Positions 47,100 through 58,262 of a DNA stretch of 64,000 nt are shown here, piece after piece. The stretch's first letter is position 1; each line of letters begins with the position of its first letter. The position numbers and the translations under genes are program-made. Location: the NCBI RefSeq assembly GCF_045679555.1, contig NC_092120.1, forward strand, positions 12,389,805 to 12,453,804. Direction: 5' to 3'. Origin of the DNA: Salvelinus alpinus (lineage: Eukaryota > Chordata > Actinopteri > Salmoniformes > Salmonidae). The notes under the pieces are model-generated. The model was not told where the DNA came from. It saw nothing but the letters and a program-made list of their open reading frames with translations, and searched no databases.

Positions 47100-48095
47100 T
47101 ACTATGGTAGGAATGTTTTTGCAGACTTTTTTTGTATTTATTGTAGTATACTGTAGTATTTACAGTTTACTATAGTATAAATACTCTAGTGAAAAAAAGA
47201 GTAGTATATACTATGTTATAAACTGGGTGGTTCGAGCCCTGCATGCTGATTGGCTGACAGCCGTAGTATATCAGCCCTTATACCACAGGTATGACAAAAC
47301 TGCCTTAATTACATTGGTAACCAGTTTATAATAGCAATAAGGCACCTCGGGGGTTTGTGATATATGGCCAATATACTACGGCTAAGGGCTGTGTCTGGGC
47401 ACTCCGCATTGCGTCGTGCGTAGGAACTGCCCTTAGCCGTGGTATATTGGCCATATACCGCATGCCCTCAGGCCTTACTGCTTAAATAATAACTGTAGTG
47501 CTTTTGCAGACTGTAGCATACAGTAGTATTTTCTATAGTGTTTTGGCGGGATGTCGTACAGTATACTGTAGTATTTACTGTAGTGTTTTGGGGGTCATTA
47601 TAGTAAAAAAATATATGTTTTTATTATCTGTGATATAGAAGTGGAGGCTATCTCCTTGAGGAAACCTATTGGAGAAATTGTCCATAACCTGTAAGTAGGT
47701 AGGACTGGCTTCTGAAAGGATAGTTCAGAGATTCTGCTCTAGGGAACACAATATATGGGTGGCGCAAATTGGGTTATGGGCGAGGGGAATGGGAATGGGC
47801 AGGGTATATGCAAATGAAATATTGTAGTATTTACTATAGTTAAAAAAAAAAAATGTTTTTGCGGACTGTAGTGTTTTTGCTGACATTTCTGTAGTATTTA
47901 TTACAGTGTTTATTTGTGGATAATACTGTAGTGTTTACTATAGTATTCCACAGTATACCACAAATTCTATACTAAGCACTATACATGATCGAGGGATACT
48001 AGTGTGTAGTATAGTATTGTACAGTATACTACAGTTTAATACAGAATTCTATAGTAAGTATTGTAGTATTCTATAGTAAATTATAGTATGTTCAG
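47100..48095. repeat. Degenerate TATAGTA/TACTGTAGTA repeat field
   Basis: Dozens of variants of TACTGTAGTATTTACTATAG occur on both sides of the MITE at 47219-47484. The motif is close to self-complementary, so the field is rich in short palindromes. No genes. Confidence 0.6.
47219..47484 (-). mobile_element. MITE (GGCCCGAGGGGGTGTGGTAT family), inverted copy
   Basis: Starts AAACTGGGTGGTTCGAGCCC, the reverse of the end of 39098-39303, and ends ATATACCGCATGCCCTCAGG then CCTTACTGCTTA. An internal inverted pair TATGGCCAATATACTACGGC / GCCGTGGTATATTGGCCATA is visible. Confidence 0.7.
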
Positions 48096-49047
48096 GAAGT
48101 TCCGTTTACATGTACAAATGAAGCTGAGCAGCTGAAGTTTAGCACCAGGTTCTCACTTTGACAGCTATCACACACAATCTGCTGGAGGGAAAGAAAAGTT
48201 TGACTCCTTGATTCTCCTTCTCTCCCACATGCCGGGGCCCGGGGAGGCTGACTTCTGCCCTGGTAGTGTTTCCTCCTCTCCAGGCTGAAGGGTTTTCATC
48301 TCAGCGGGATGCCAGGGCAGACACTTTCCTCCTCCTGCTCCCTCCTCCCATCCAGCACGCACAAACACTACAGTGATTTCCATTTCTGTTGTAGTGTGTG
48401 GAGCTAACAGTAACCACCCGGGGCTGAGGTAGCCGCCCAGATAACAGCAAGTCTCCAACACAGGAATGGAGATGGCATAGGAAGAACCCCTGAGACCAGT
48501 CTGGACCCACAAGTCCTGTGGATAGTGGATACATCCCAAGTTAAGTATGTTCATATGACACACACTCAGCCTTTTGCTCCTTTGTGGAGCATGGACCTCG
48601 GGCTCAGCTACTTGGTGTCAGAACCGTGCCACGAAGCACAGTATGGTCTACAATGAATTTGACAAGCCACTTTAGCGTGAAGCTCATACACTCTTAGAAG
48701 AAAGGTTTTGAAAAGGGTTATTTGCAGAGGGATAGGGTTCAACCAAGAACCATTTTCATCTGAAGAACCCTTTTTGGAAGATGAGGGTTCTTTGTAAGGA
48801 AAAGAGTTCAACCTAGAACCTTTCTCGTCCTAAAAAACGTTTTTGGAAAAAGGATTCTTTGAAAGGCAAGAAGGGTTCTTCCTAGAACCCTTCTGAATCT
48901 GAATATCTTTTCATTGTATTTAAAAATATACGATATACTGTATATTTTAAATAGTGCCTAAGCATTAGTGTTTATCTCAATGTTTAAACTTTAACGCTTT
49001 AGAGTTTATTAAAAGGATAGGTATGAGAATGTTTTAAACTGTAGCTA

Positions 49048-50395
49048 CAGTGCCTTCGGAAAGTATTCAGACCCCTTGACTTTTTCCACATTTTGTTACG
49101 TTACAGCCTTATTCTAAAATGGATTAAATTGTTTTTTCTTCTCATCAATCTACACACAATACCCCATAATGACAAAGCAAAAACAAGTTTTTAGAAATGT
49201 TTGCTAAGTTAAAAAAATTATCAAAAATGAAATATCACATTTATATACATTTTCAGACCCTTTACTCTAGTAAAGGGTTTACCCTAGTACTTTGTTGAAG
49301 CACCTTTGGCAGCGATTACAGCCTCGAGTCTTCTTGGGTATGACGCACACCTGTGTTTGGGGATTTTCTCCCATTCTTCTATACAGATCCTCTCAAGCTC
49401 TGTCAGGTTAGATGGGGAGTCTGGCTGGGCCACTCAAGAACATTCAGAGACTTGTCCCGAAGCCCTTCCTGCATTGTCTTGGCTGTGTGCTTAGGGTTGT
49501 TCTCCTGTTGGAAGGTGAACCTTTGCCCCAGTTTGAGGTCCTGAGCACTCCGGAGCAGGTTTTCATCAAGGATCTCTCTGTACTTTGCTCCGTTTATCTT
49601 TGCCTCGATCCTGACTAGTCTCCCAGTCCCTGCCGCTGAAAAACATCCCCACAGCATGATGCTTCCACCACCATGCAGGGATGGTGCCAGGTTTCCTCCA
49701 GACGTGACGCTTGGCATTCAGGCCAAAGAGTTCAATCTTGGTTTCATCAGACCAGAGAATCTTATTTCTCATTGTCAGAGTCCTTTAGGTGCCTTTTGGC
49801 AAACTCCAAGAGGGCTGTCATGTGCCTTTTACTGAGTGGCTTCCGCCTGGCTATTCTACCATAAAGGACTGATAGGTGGAGTGCTGCAGAGGTGGTTGTC
49901 CTTCTGGAAGGTTCTCCCATCTCCACAGAGGAACTCTAGATTTCTGTCAGAGTGATGATTGGGTTCTTGGTCACCTCCCTGACCAAGGCCCTTCTCCCTC
50001 GATTGCTCAGAGTCTTGGCGGTTCCAAACTTCTTCCATTTAAGAATGATAGAGGCCACTGTGTTCTTGGGGATCTTCAATGCTGCAGACATTTTTTGGTA
50101 CCCCTGCCCAGATCTGTGCCTCGACACAATCCTGTTTCGGAGCTCTACAGACAATTCCTTCGGCCTCATGGCTTGGTTTTTGCTCTGACATACACTGTCA
50201 ACTGTGGGACCGTATATAGACAGGTGTGTGCCTTTCCAAATCATGTCCAATCAATTGAATTTACCACAGGTGGATTCCAATCAAGTTGTAGAAACATCTC
50301 AAGGATGATAAATGGAAACAGGATGCACTTGAGCTCAATTTCGAGTCTCATGGCAAAGGGTCTGAATACTTATGTGAATAAGATATTTCAGTTTT
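49048..50395 (-). mobile_element. Tc1-like transposon (family A), second copy, right end lost
   Basis: Left end CAGTGCCTTCGGAAAGTATT follows TA at 49046-49047, the same family as 32022-37114. The right side ends in AGATATTTCAGTTTTAAATA without a terminal repeat. Confidence 0.85.
49284..50169 (-). pseudogene. Tc1-like transposase pseudogene (family A)
   Basis: ATG at 50169 (minus) starts MRPKELSVELRNRIVSRHRS. The helix-turn-helix segment [20 protein letters not shown] follows. A small deletion removes the linker near [22 protein letters not shown] (about 49720-49770) is the first catalytic Asp block, [14 protein letters not shown] the glycine-rich box, and [12 protein letters not shown] the second Asp block, with Asp replaced by Asn/Glu context. 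The stop lies at 49284-49286. About 295 codons are left of about 340; frameshifted and inactive. Confidence 0.8.
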
Positions 50396-50837
50396 AAATA
50401 TCCTGAGTGTTGGTGTTAATAAGCACAAGTGATTGTGTCATTTTTACTCTGTGTAGAGTAAAATACCCAAAACCATTCCCATCATTATCATATTTTCCAG
50501 CATGCTCTATTGCAGGTTGATTTTTAGAATTGTTTGTTTCAGTATCTATGTTTTTGCATGTACATTGATTGATTGATTGATCTTATGCTACACAAAGATA
50601 AACAAGATACATTTTTCTAAACTAATCAAATCTGATAGTGGTTGGACGTAATGCACCCATTACTGAGATGGCTGTTCCAGTTGAGATGATTTAATTAGTC
50701 TCTTTTATCAATCTTCCCTACCTTGGCAGTCATTCTGAATGCAGGTTGCCGGTGATTAAAAGTTCAAATTGTTGGATATTCTCACTCTGGCTGGATTCCA
50801 ATAGGAATTAGACATCACTTTGCAAGCCAGCACAATG

Positions 50838-51010
50838 GTCCTGTGTGGCTCAGTTGGTAGAGCATGGTGCTTGAAAAAACAGCGTTGTGGGTTCAATACC
50901 TATGGGGGACCAGCATGGAATGTTTTTTTTAAGTATGAAAATGTATGTACTCGCTACTGTGAGTCTTTCTGGATTATAGCGTCTGCAAAATTACTAAAAT
51001 GTAAAAAATG
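50838..51010 (+). mobile_element. tRNA-derived SINE
   Basis: A box TGGCTCAGTTGG and B box GGTTCAATACC have spacing typical of a tRNA-like head. The tail TGTGAGTCTTTCTGGATTAT, then GTCTGCAAAATTACTAAAAT, matches a widespread salmonid SINE pattern. Not a functional tRNA gene: the acceptor stem does not close. Confidence 0.75.
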
Positions 51011-51921
51011 TAGTGATGTGGCATGTAAACCATTAGTTTCATAACACCACCGTGTTAGGGTATATCTAGTCCCTCAATGAAAAGCCGTATGATATATGTA
51101 AGGTATTGTCATAAAGAGTTACATTTGAAAGGCGGAACCGACTCTGGGTCTTTTTGTTTCTGTCTGCTCTTGTAGGTTTAGATAAGAATTGTATACCTGT
51201 CTTTTATACCTATACACCATTCTTGTGTGTGTTCAATAAAAAACATTTGAACGAGAAAGGTGGAACCGTTCATAGAGGGTTCTACCTAGAACTAACCAAG
51301 ATGGCGTAGCAGTAAGACGTGTTTGTTTTAGTCCTGTGTAAATATTCATAAAAAAAAGAAATTGTATTACATTTCAATATATTTCAATCTATTCTTTCAA
51401 TTTTGAAGACCCATCTGCTAGCCACGGCCCGCTAACTTTCTGAACGCCGTCTCTCCCGCTCGCCTAGTGTAGTAACGGCTACCGAACGGCTCCCTGTTTC
51501 ATCTATTGCTGCTAATTGGACCCTATGATCACTCGGCTAGACAGTTGATGCCTGCTGGTCTGTTCATTAACACTTTACTTCATTTTGTTAATCTGTCGGC
51601 CCCAGCCTCGAACTCAGGCCCTGTGTGTAGCTAACTGACCCTCTCTGCCTATTCATTGCCTTTTACCCGTTGTTGTTGTTGTCTTAGCTGTTTACCCGTT
51701 GTTGTCTTACCCGTTGTTGTCTTAACTCTCCCAATCAACACCTGTGTTTGCTTTATGCCTCTCTCTAATGTCAATATGTCTTGTATACTTTTGTTTAGGG
51801 TGGCTCTCATTGTTTTATTTTACTGCGGAGCCCCTAGTCCCGCTCAACATGCCTCAGATAGCTCCTTTGTCCCACCACCCACAAATGCGGAGACCGCACC
51901 TAGCTTAACTGGCGCCACTCA

Positions 51922-52239
51922 ATGCCTAGGTTAACCTCCACTGTACTCGCACCCTACCATACTCTTGTCTGTACATTATGCCCTGAATCTATCCTACCAC
52001 GCCCAGAAATCTGCTCCCTTTATTCTCGCACTAGACGACCAGTTCTTATAGCTTTTAGCTATACCCTCATCCTACTCCTCCTCTGTTTCTCTGGTGATGT
52101 AGAGGTTAACCCAGGCCCTGTGTGTCCCCAGGCGCTCTCATTTGTTGACTTCTGTAACCGTAAAAGCCTTGGGTTCATGCATGTTAACATCAGAAGCCTC
52201 CATAAGTTTGCTTTATTCACTGCTTTAGCACACTCCTAG
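51922..52239 (+). pseudogene. LINE ORF N-terminus with 2A-like peptide and endonuclease start
   Basis: Residues 41-57 are hydrophobic (VLIAFSYTLILLLLCFS) and lead into GDVEVNPGP (residues 58-66, 52093-52119). This matches the D(V/I)ExNPGP consensus of 2A-like ribosome-skipping peptides. After it comes the endonuclease start GFMHVNIRSLHKF, with the catalytic Asn of the family. The frame stops at 52239 where an intact copy would continue, and later pieces lie in other frames. 2A-like peptides are known from several non-LTR retrotransposons. Activity here is inferred from the motif only. Confidence 0.75.
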
Positions 52240-52241
52240 CC

Positions 52242-53830
52242 GTGTCTGAATCCTGGCTTAGGAATGCCACCAAATTTCTGAAATTTCCATCCCCAATTAC
52301 AACATTTTCCGTCAAGATAGAACTGCTAAAGGGGGCGGAGTTGCAATCTACTGTAGAGATAGCCTGCAGTGTTCTGTCATACTATCCAGATCTATGCCCA
52401 AACAGTTTGAGCTTCTACTTTTAAAAATCCATCTCTCCAGAAATAAATCCATCACTGTGGCCGCTTGTTATAGACCCACCTCAGCTCCCAGCTGTGCACT
52501 AGACACCATATGTGAATTGATTGCCCACATTCGTACTGTTAGGTGACTTAAACTGGGATATGCTTACCACCCCGTCCATCCTACAATCTAAGCTAGATTC
52601 CCTCAATCTCACACAAATTATCAAGGAACCTACCAGGTACAACCCTAAATCCGTAAACATGGGCACCCTCATAGATATCATCCTGACCAACTTGCCCTCT
52701 AAATACACCTCTGCTGTTTCCAACCCAACAAATCAGCTGGGCTAGACAATCTGGACCTACTCTTCCTAAAATTATCCACCGCCATTGTTGCAACCCCTAT
52801 CAACCTCTCTTTCGTATCGACTGAGATTCCTAAAGATTGGAAAGCGGCCGCGGTCATCCTCCTCTTCAAAGGGGGAGACACTCTAGACCCAAACTGTTAC
52901 AGACCTATATCCATCCTGCCCTGCCTTTCTAAAGTCTTCGAAAGCCAAGTGAACAAACAGATCACCGACCATTTCGAATCCCACCGTACCTTCTCCGCTA
53001 TGCAATTCGGTTTCCGAGCTGGTCATGGGTGCACCTTAGCCACGCTCAAGGTCCTAAACGATATCATAACCTCCATCGATAAAAGACAGTACTGTGCAGC
53101 CGTCTTCATCGACCTGGCCAAGGCTTTCGACTTTGTCAATCACCGTATTCTTATCGGCAGAATCAACAGCCTTGGTTTCTCTAATGACTGCCTCGCCTGG
53201 TTCACTAACTACTTCTCAGATAGAGTTCAGTGTGTCAAATCGGAGGCCCTGTTGTCCGGACCTCTGGCAGTCTATGGGGGTGCCACAGGGTTCAATTCTT
53301 GGGCGACTCTTTTCTCTGTATACATCAATGATGTCGCTCTTGCTGCGGGTGATTCTTTGATCCACCTCTACGCAGACGACACCATTCTGTATACATCTGG
53401 CCCTTCTTTGGACACTGTGTTATCAAACCTCCAAACAAGCTTCAATGTCATACAACACTCCTTCTGTGGCCTCAAACTGCTCTTAAACGCTAGTAAAACT
53501 AAATGCATGCTCTTCAACCGATCACTGCATCCACCCGCCGCCCGACTAGCATCACTACTCTGGATGGTTCTGACTTAGAATATGTTGTCAACTACAAATA
53601 CCTAGGTGTCTGGTTAGACTGTAAACTCTCCTTCGAGACTCATACTAAGCATCTCCAATCCAAAATTAAATCTAGAATCGGCTTCCTATTTTGCAACAAA
53701 GCCTCCTTCACTCATGCTGCCAAATATACCCTTGTAAAACTGACTATCCTACTGATCCTTGACTTCGATGTCATTTACAAAATAGCCTCCAACACTCTAC
53801 TCAGCAAATTGGATGCAGTTTAACACAGTA
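52242..53830 (+). pseudogene. LINE endonuclease/reverse transcriptase remnants
   Basis: 52521-52745 holds the endonuclease GDLNWDML and GTLIDIILTNLPSKY blocks. 52740-52930 holds PKDWKAAAVILLFKGG and CYRPISILPC in shifted frames. 52949-53578 is the palm: FGFRAGHGCTLATLKVL, AVFIDLAKAFDFVNH (catalytic Asp) and HLYADDTILYT (YADD box intact). The usual GVPQGS block between them is altered to GATGFNS. 53503-53823 continues into the thumb (YKYLGVWLD). Frameshifts and deletions disable it. Confidence 0.85.
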
Positions 53831-56800
53831 CCATCCGTTTTGTCACCAAAGCCCCATATACTACCCAACACTGCGACCTGTATGCTCTCGTTGGCTGGTC
53901 CTCGCTACATATTCATCCCTAAACCCACTGGCTCCAGGTCATCTATAAGTCTTTGCTCAGTAAAGCTCCGCCTTATCTCAGCTCACTGGTCACCATAGCA
54001 ACACCCACCCATAGCACGCGCTCCAGCAGGTATATTTTACTGGTCATCCCCAAAGCCAACACCTCTTTTGGCCGCCTTTCCTTCCAGTTCTCTGCTGCCA
54101 ATGAACGAATTGCAAAAATCACTGAAGTTGGAGACATATCTCCCTCACTAACTTTAAGCATCAGGTGTCAGAGCAGCTTACCGATCGCTGCAGCTGTACA
54201 CAGACCATCTGTAAATAGCCCATCCAACCAACTACCTATCTCATCTCATCTCATCCCATATTTGTTTTTGTTTTTCTGTTCTTTTGCTCACCAGTATTTC
54301 TACTTGCACATCCTCATCTGCACATCTATCACTCCAGTGTTAATTGCTCAATTGTAATTATGGCCTATTTATTGCCTTACCTCCTTACTTCATTTGCACA
54401 CACTGTATACAGATGTTTCTATTGTGTTATTGACTGTACGTTTGTTCATCCCATGTGTAACTCTGTGGTGTTGTTTTTGTCGCACTGCTTTGCTTTATCT
54501 TGGCCAGGTTGCAGTTGTAAATGAGAACTTGTTCTCAACTGGACTACCTGGTTAAATAAAGGTGAAATAAAAATAATAAAAACAGAGGGTTCTGTGAAGA
54601 ACCCTACATAGAGGGTTATAAGTAGAACCCTCTGCAAAGGGTTCTACCTAGGACCAAAAAAGGTTCCCCTATGGGGACAAACCGAAGAACCCTAAATGGT
54701 TCTACTTAGCTCCTTTTTTCTAAGATATGGCTTGGCCACAAAAGTTCTGTCTAGACAATATATGGGGCATACAGTCCAATCTAACCATTACAATTGACCC
54801 CGTAACATGTGGCACAACTACAACTAAATTGTGGCTGAATTATTAATACAATAGTATACACAGCATTAAGAGGGGGCATGAAAGGAACCAACATGGGAAT
54901 GGTCAGCTAATTTCATATGGGAGCCTGAGGGCGCATTCCACCCAGTGAAGACCAAACATATTGACATCTCTGTGTGGGGAGAGACTGTATATATATCAGG
55001 TTGGTGCTGGACTAGAAAAAATAAGCAGCACGACACCAGTTCACTTACAAACCACCTTCAGTCCGCTTCTATGCATTCTATGTTCCCTTTTTATTGTAAA
55101 CATGGACATCCATAACACACTCTCACTGACTACATGACATGCTGGAAGTAGAATAGGCCATATTATTTTACAATATTTTTCAAAGCCTAATACCATATCT
55201 GTCTGTTTATTAGTAGCCTCACACTGAATGAAACTGACACTACAATAATAATTTGCCCCCCATATCAATAGGTCATGAAAAAATGTTGGTTTGGAGACAA
55301 GATGAATTGTGAAACAGTACAAGCCTATAGTGTATTGGTAAGGGCAAGGTGTTTTATTGAAGGTGGTTGACCATCACCAAGCTCCTTGGCTAACATTTCT
55401 AGAAGTGTTCAAAAGCCTTTGTCCACTCTGCACTTCCATTTCCACCTATCTAGGAATTGTGATGACCGTGCCTCGAGGCGACAGAGACACCTTGAGGAGC
55501 GCCCACCTTTAAATCCGATGCTCCATGACTTCAACCATGACCCCTAGCTGGGGGGATCCCTCAGGCGAGATTTAAACGAGCTCCCCCAGGTCCGCTGCGG
55601 GTCCTCTCACACCATTACGTTTACAAGAGATGAATAGACTTTTATTTAGCAGTTGGTTAAATATACTCATTCGACTATAGAGAGACGATTTGGGTAAATG
55701 GCTACACATTTGGGTGAATGGACTGACTGTAGGCTATGCGTAAATATTGAGACTAAAGGAAATGGGTGATTATGGAGGGGCTGTGACAGAATGTAGAGGT
55801 CTGCACGAACATTATTCTGCCCCCGAAAAATCGCGCGCGCCATACACATTTTTGGATAAAATACATTTCAATGCTCGTTTTAATGTGCATTAAAGCATTT
55901 CAGTTGATCATTAGACTTTTCTAGAAATAGTATCTCTGACATTGTCCAATTATTTGTTCTATCTTTTGCTATTATGGAGGACGGAAGGCAAGAAAAGCAT
56001 ACAATATCGGGATATTGATCCACGCCCATCACTGCAGAAAAAAAGTCGGTTCAGGGGGCTACACAATTCAGACTGGACACCGCGATCGATAAGATACTCT
56101 ATCAGCCGTTTCCATGGAAACTCGCAGAGCAAGGACAGAGGCTGCCATGTATTTATTTACACCTGCCTATTTCATATACCTATGGTGATAATGAAAGTGT
56201 CCAGGAAATTAATGCAACGATGTTGGAATTTATATATATTCCACTTTTAAATAAATTATACAATGTGTAATAACTTTGAGTAGGCCTAAATAAAAAAAAT
56301 TGTAATGGGACAGATATTTAACAATAGGGGTTTCATGTGGCAATAGAAAAAAATGAAAATACATTAAATTATTTCAGAAAAGCTAATAATGTTGAAATCA
56401 GCAGTTGTTTCCTGACATTGGAGAGGGCTTCTTCCGTTGTTGACCTCAATTTGGAGGTCGAGCAAGCATGATCAATGTGCTGGCCATTAGCTCACCATGA
56501 GCAAATGTAGGGGCAAGGCCAGAGAGCAGAGAGAAATTGGATGAGAGAGAGAGGGAGTGGTTGAGGGATTGCCTACGCTTTCCTCTTGGTCAGCACTGAA
56601 GATCACAACGTTGCACCAGAGCCAGACAGAATGTCAAGAGAACTTGACACCAGACATACTCTTGTCTGTCTGCAGTGTGCATTGAACTTATCACACTTTA
56701 AACAAGGGACTCATTGGCTCCTGGTGCTCCACTGGTCCGCCCTAAGTGGGGGGGATGGATATCATGATCTGGCCTGTGTTGATCATGTGTTGTTGTATTG

Positions 56801-58207
56801 ATTGGCAATCGAAGCTACTGCTGAAAATGCAGGAGGAGAAGGGAATTGGTTGTGGGGACTTGCTACAGTGGATCTGGTGTACAATGCTGCGGTCATGGAC
56901 ATTGAGTCGTAGGAAACAGTGGTTATGGAAAACCATGTACTGTATATTGAGTGCCTTTTTAAAGATTTTCCTTCAATCTAGTTTGGTTTAAGTTCATGCA
57001 GCTTTCCGCTAACAAAAATGTAATCAAATTAAATCACATGCAAATTCCTAAATGATTATGTATTTCCTGACACTATTACATGATCTATTTCAGTGAAAAC
57101 AACTACAATGTAACATTATAGGCTACATTTGTATTGTACAGTGCCAGGTAGTCAAGTAGTGGGTCAGAGTGCACCATTGCAGTGTATTGCTGAGATGGAG
57201 GGAGGGAGCAGGGTAGGAGAGGCTGTTCCTGTTTTGTAAGCTGTGACATAGTGGTGTTGATGGGCACGTGGCTCTGCAGAGTTGTTCAGGGGCTACTGGC
57301 CACTGCCTTGACCTTTGACCCAGGCCTTCATTGTGGGGGTTGGGTTCTCGACTCCTCGTACCTCCCATCCCAACACCTCAGTTCAGCCCCTCAAGCCTCC
57401 TCTCCTCCGCTACACCTTATTCCGATCAATGACAGTTTCATGTGGCTTCTCAGGCCTGCAGTGACGTGTGTCCTATTGATTTATCGACATTACTCCAGGC
57501 AACCAGACCCAAAAGCTTTCTCTCAGTAGGCAGCCAGACTCCAGCTCAGTAGAGCTACCACCCCCTGTACAGGATGGGCCCATGCCAAGTCATCGAACTG
57601 GAAACAGCACTGGTCGTAAGAGCATCACATTAGCAGCAGACACATCCAAATGGAATGTGTCGCTTAGCCAATGCCTTCTCCAGAGCTCCTCCATCCATTC
57701 TGTATCATCCACCATTCTATCCTCAACTGGACATTGAACAGGGACAATGGGAGCCGCACTCTCACACAAACACATACTGTCTCACCAGTTTCCAGAGGCG
57801 GCGACTCAGTTTTATGGTTAAAAGGTTATTTTCTCTTCTCTTGTCATGCCCATGCTTCATCCTTGTGGCTGTTGCTCTCATCTGCCTCTCCTGTGGGCCC
57901 CCACCCCCTCAGGCTCTATGGTGTCCAGTGAAAGGCCGGGGAGTGGGGTGCAGCTGGACACTCCCTGTGGCCTGGCCTCTGAGGGGGAGGGGTTCACCAT
58001 TAGCATGGCCCACTGGCAGCTGGCTCAAAAGGAAGGGATTGGAGATCAGTGACCTGTCCACAGTGTCCAGCTGGGGGGTCATTTCACGGCCCACCTCCGG
58101 CCACGCGCTGGACAGCCATCTGTGTGTATTAGGCATCCTCTTATCGGGATGACCAACAAAAGTTACGAAAGCTGTTTGCCTAATCTGTGGAGAACCTCCA
58201 AAAGATG

Positions 58208-58262
58208 GCTACTGCCACAGCTGCCTCGGTGTGTGCTACTGCCACAGCTGCCTCGGTGTGTG
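58208..58262 (+). repeat. Perfect two-copy tandem repeat
   Basis: CTACTGCCACAGCTGCCTCG followed by GTGTGTG is repeated twice head to tail (27 bp each). An AATAAA follows at about 58276. Confidence 0.8.

Larger units (their letters stand above)
43340..48685. other. Gene-free stretch right of hormad1
   Basis: Holds two MITEs and a degenerate AT-rich repeat listed separately. GC-richer patches at about 44860-45160, 46000-46230 and 48180-48560 have no convincing exon, and could be conserved noncoding DNA or old repeats. Confidence 0.4.
51296..54590 (+). mobile_element. LINE with 2A-like motif, endonuclease and reverse transcriptase, decayed
   Basis: It begins ACCAAGATGGCGTAGCAGTA and ends with the tail GAGAACTTGTTCTCAACTGG, GGTTAAATAAAGGTGAAATA and A-rich repeats. 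It encodes an N-terminal segment with a 2A-like motif, an AP-type endonuclease and a reverse transcriptase. An internal deletion near 52725-52740 joins the endonuclease end to the beginning of the reverse transcriptase. The 3' tail resembles that of the HpaI-type SINE at 32350-32547. Confidence 0.85.
48690..54727. mobile_element. Interrupted GGTTCT-rich DNA element with nested insertions
   Basis: Left end ACTCTTAGAAGAAAGGTTTT and right end CTCCTTTTTTCTAAGATAT are roughly inverted. AGGGTTCT / AGAACCCT motifs fill 48700-48900, 51255-51300 and 54588-54715. The Tc1 at 49048, SINE at 50838 and LINE at 51300 break it. The stretch 50400-50830 is not clearly part of it, so the single-element view is tentative. 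Confidence 0.45.

Noticed and set aside
48168-48563. 131-aa minus-strand frame with Cys/Gly/Glu-rich text
   Set aside because: No domain, no splice signals in context and no conservation I can recognise.
50838-50910. tRNA gene candidate
   Set aside because: A and B boxes are present but the cloverleaf does not close and a SINE body follows; called a SINE.
57655-58152. 165-aa plus-strand frame
   Set aside because: Composition is unremarkable, overlapping frames are equally long, and no domain is visible.
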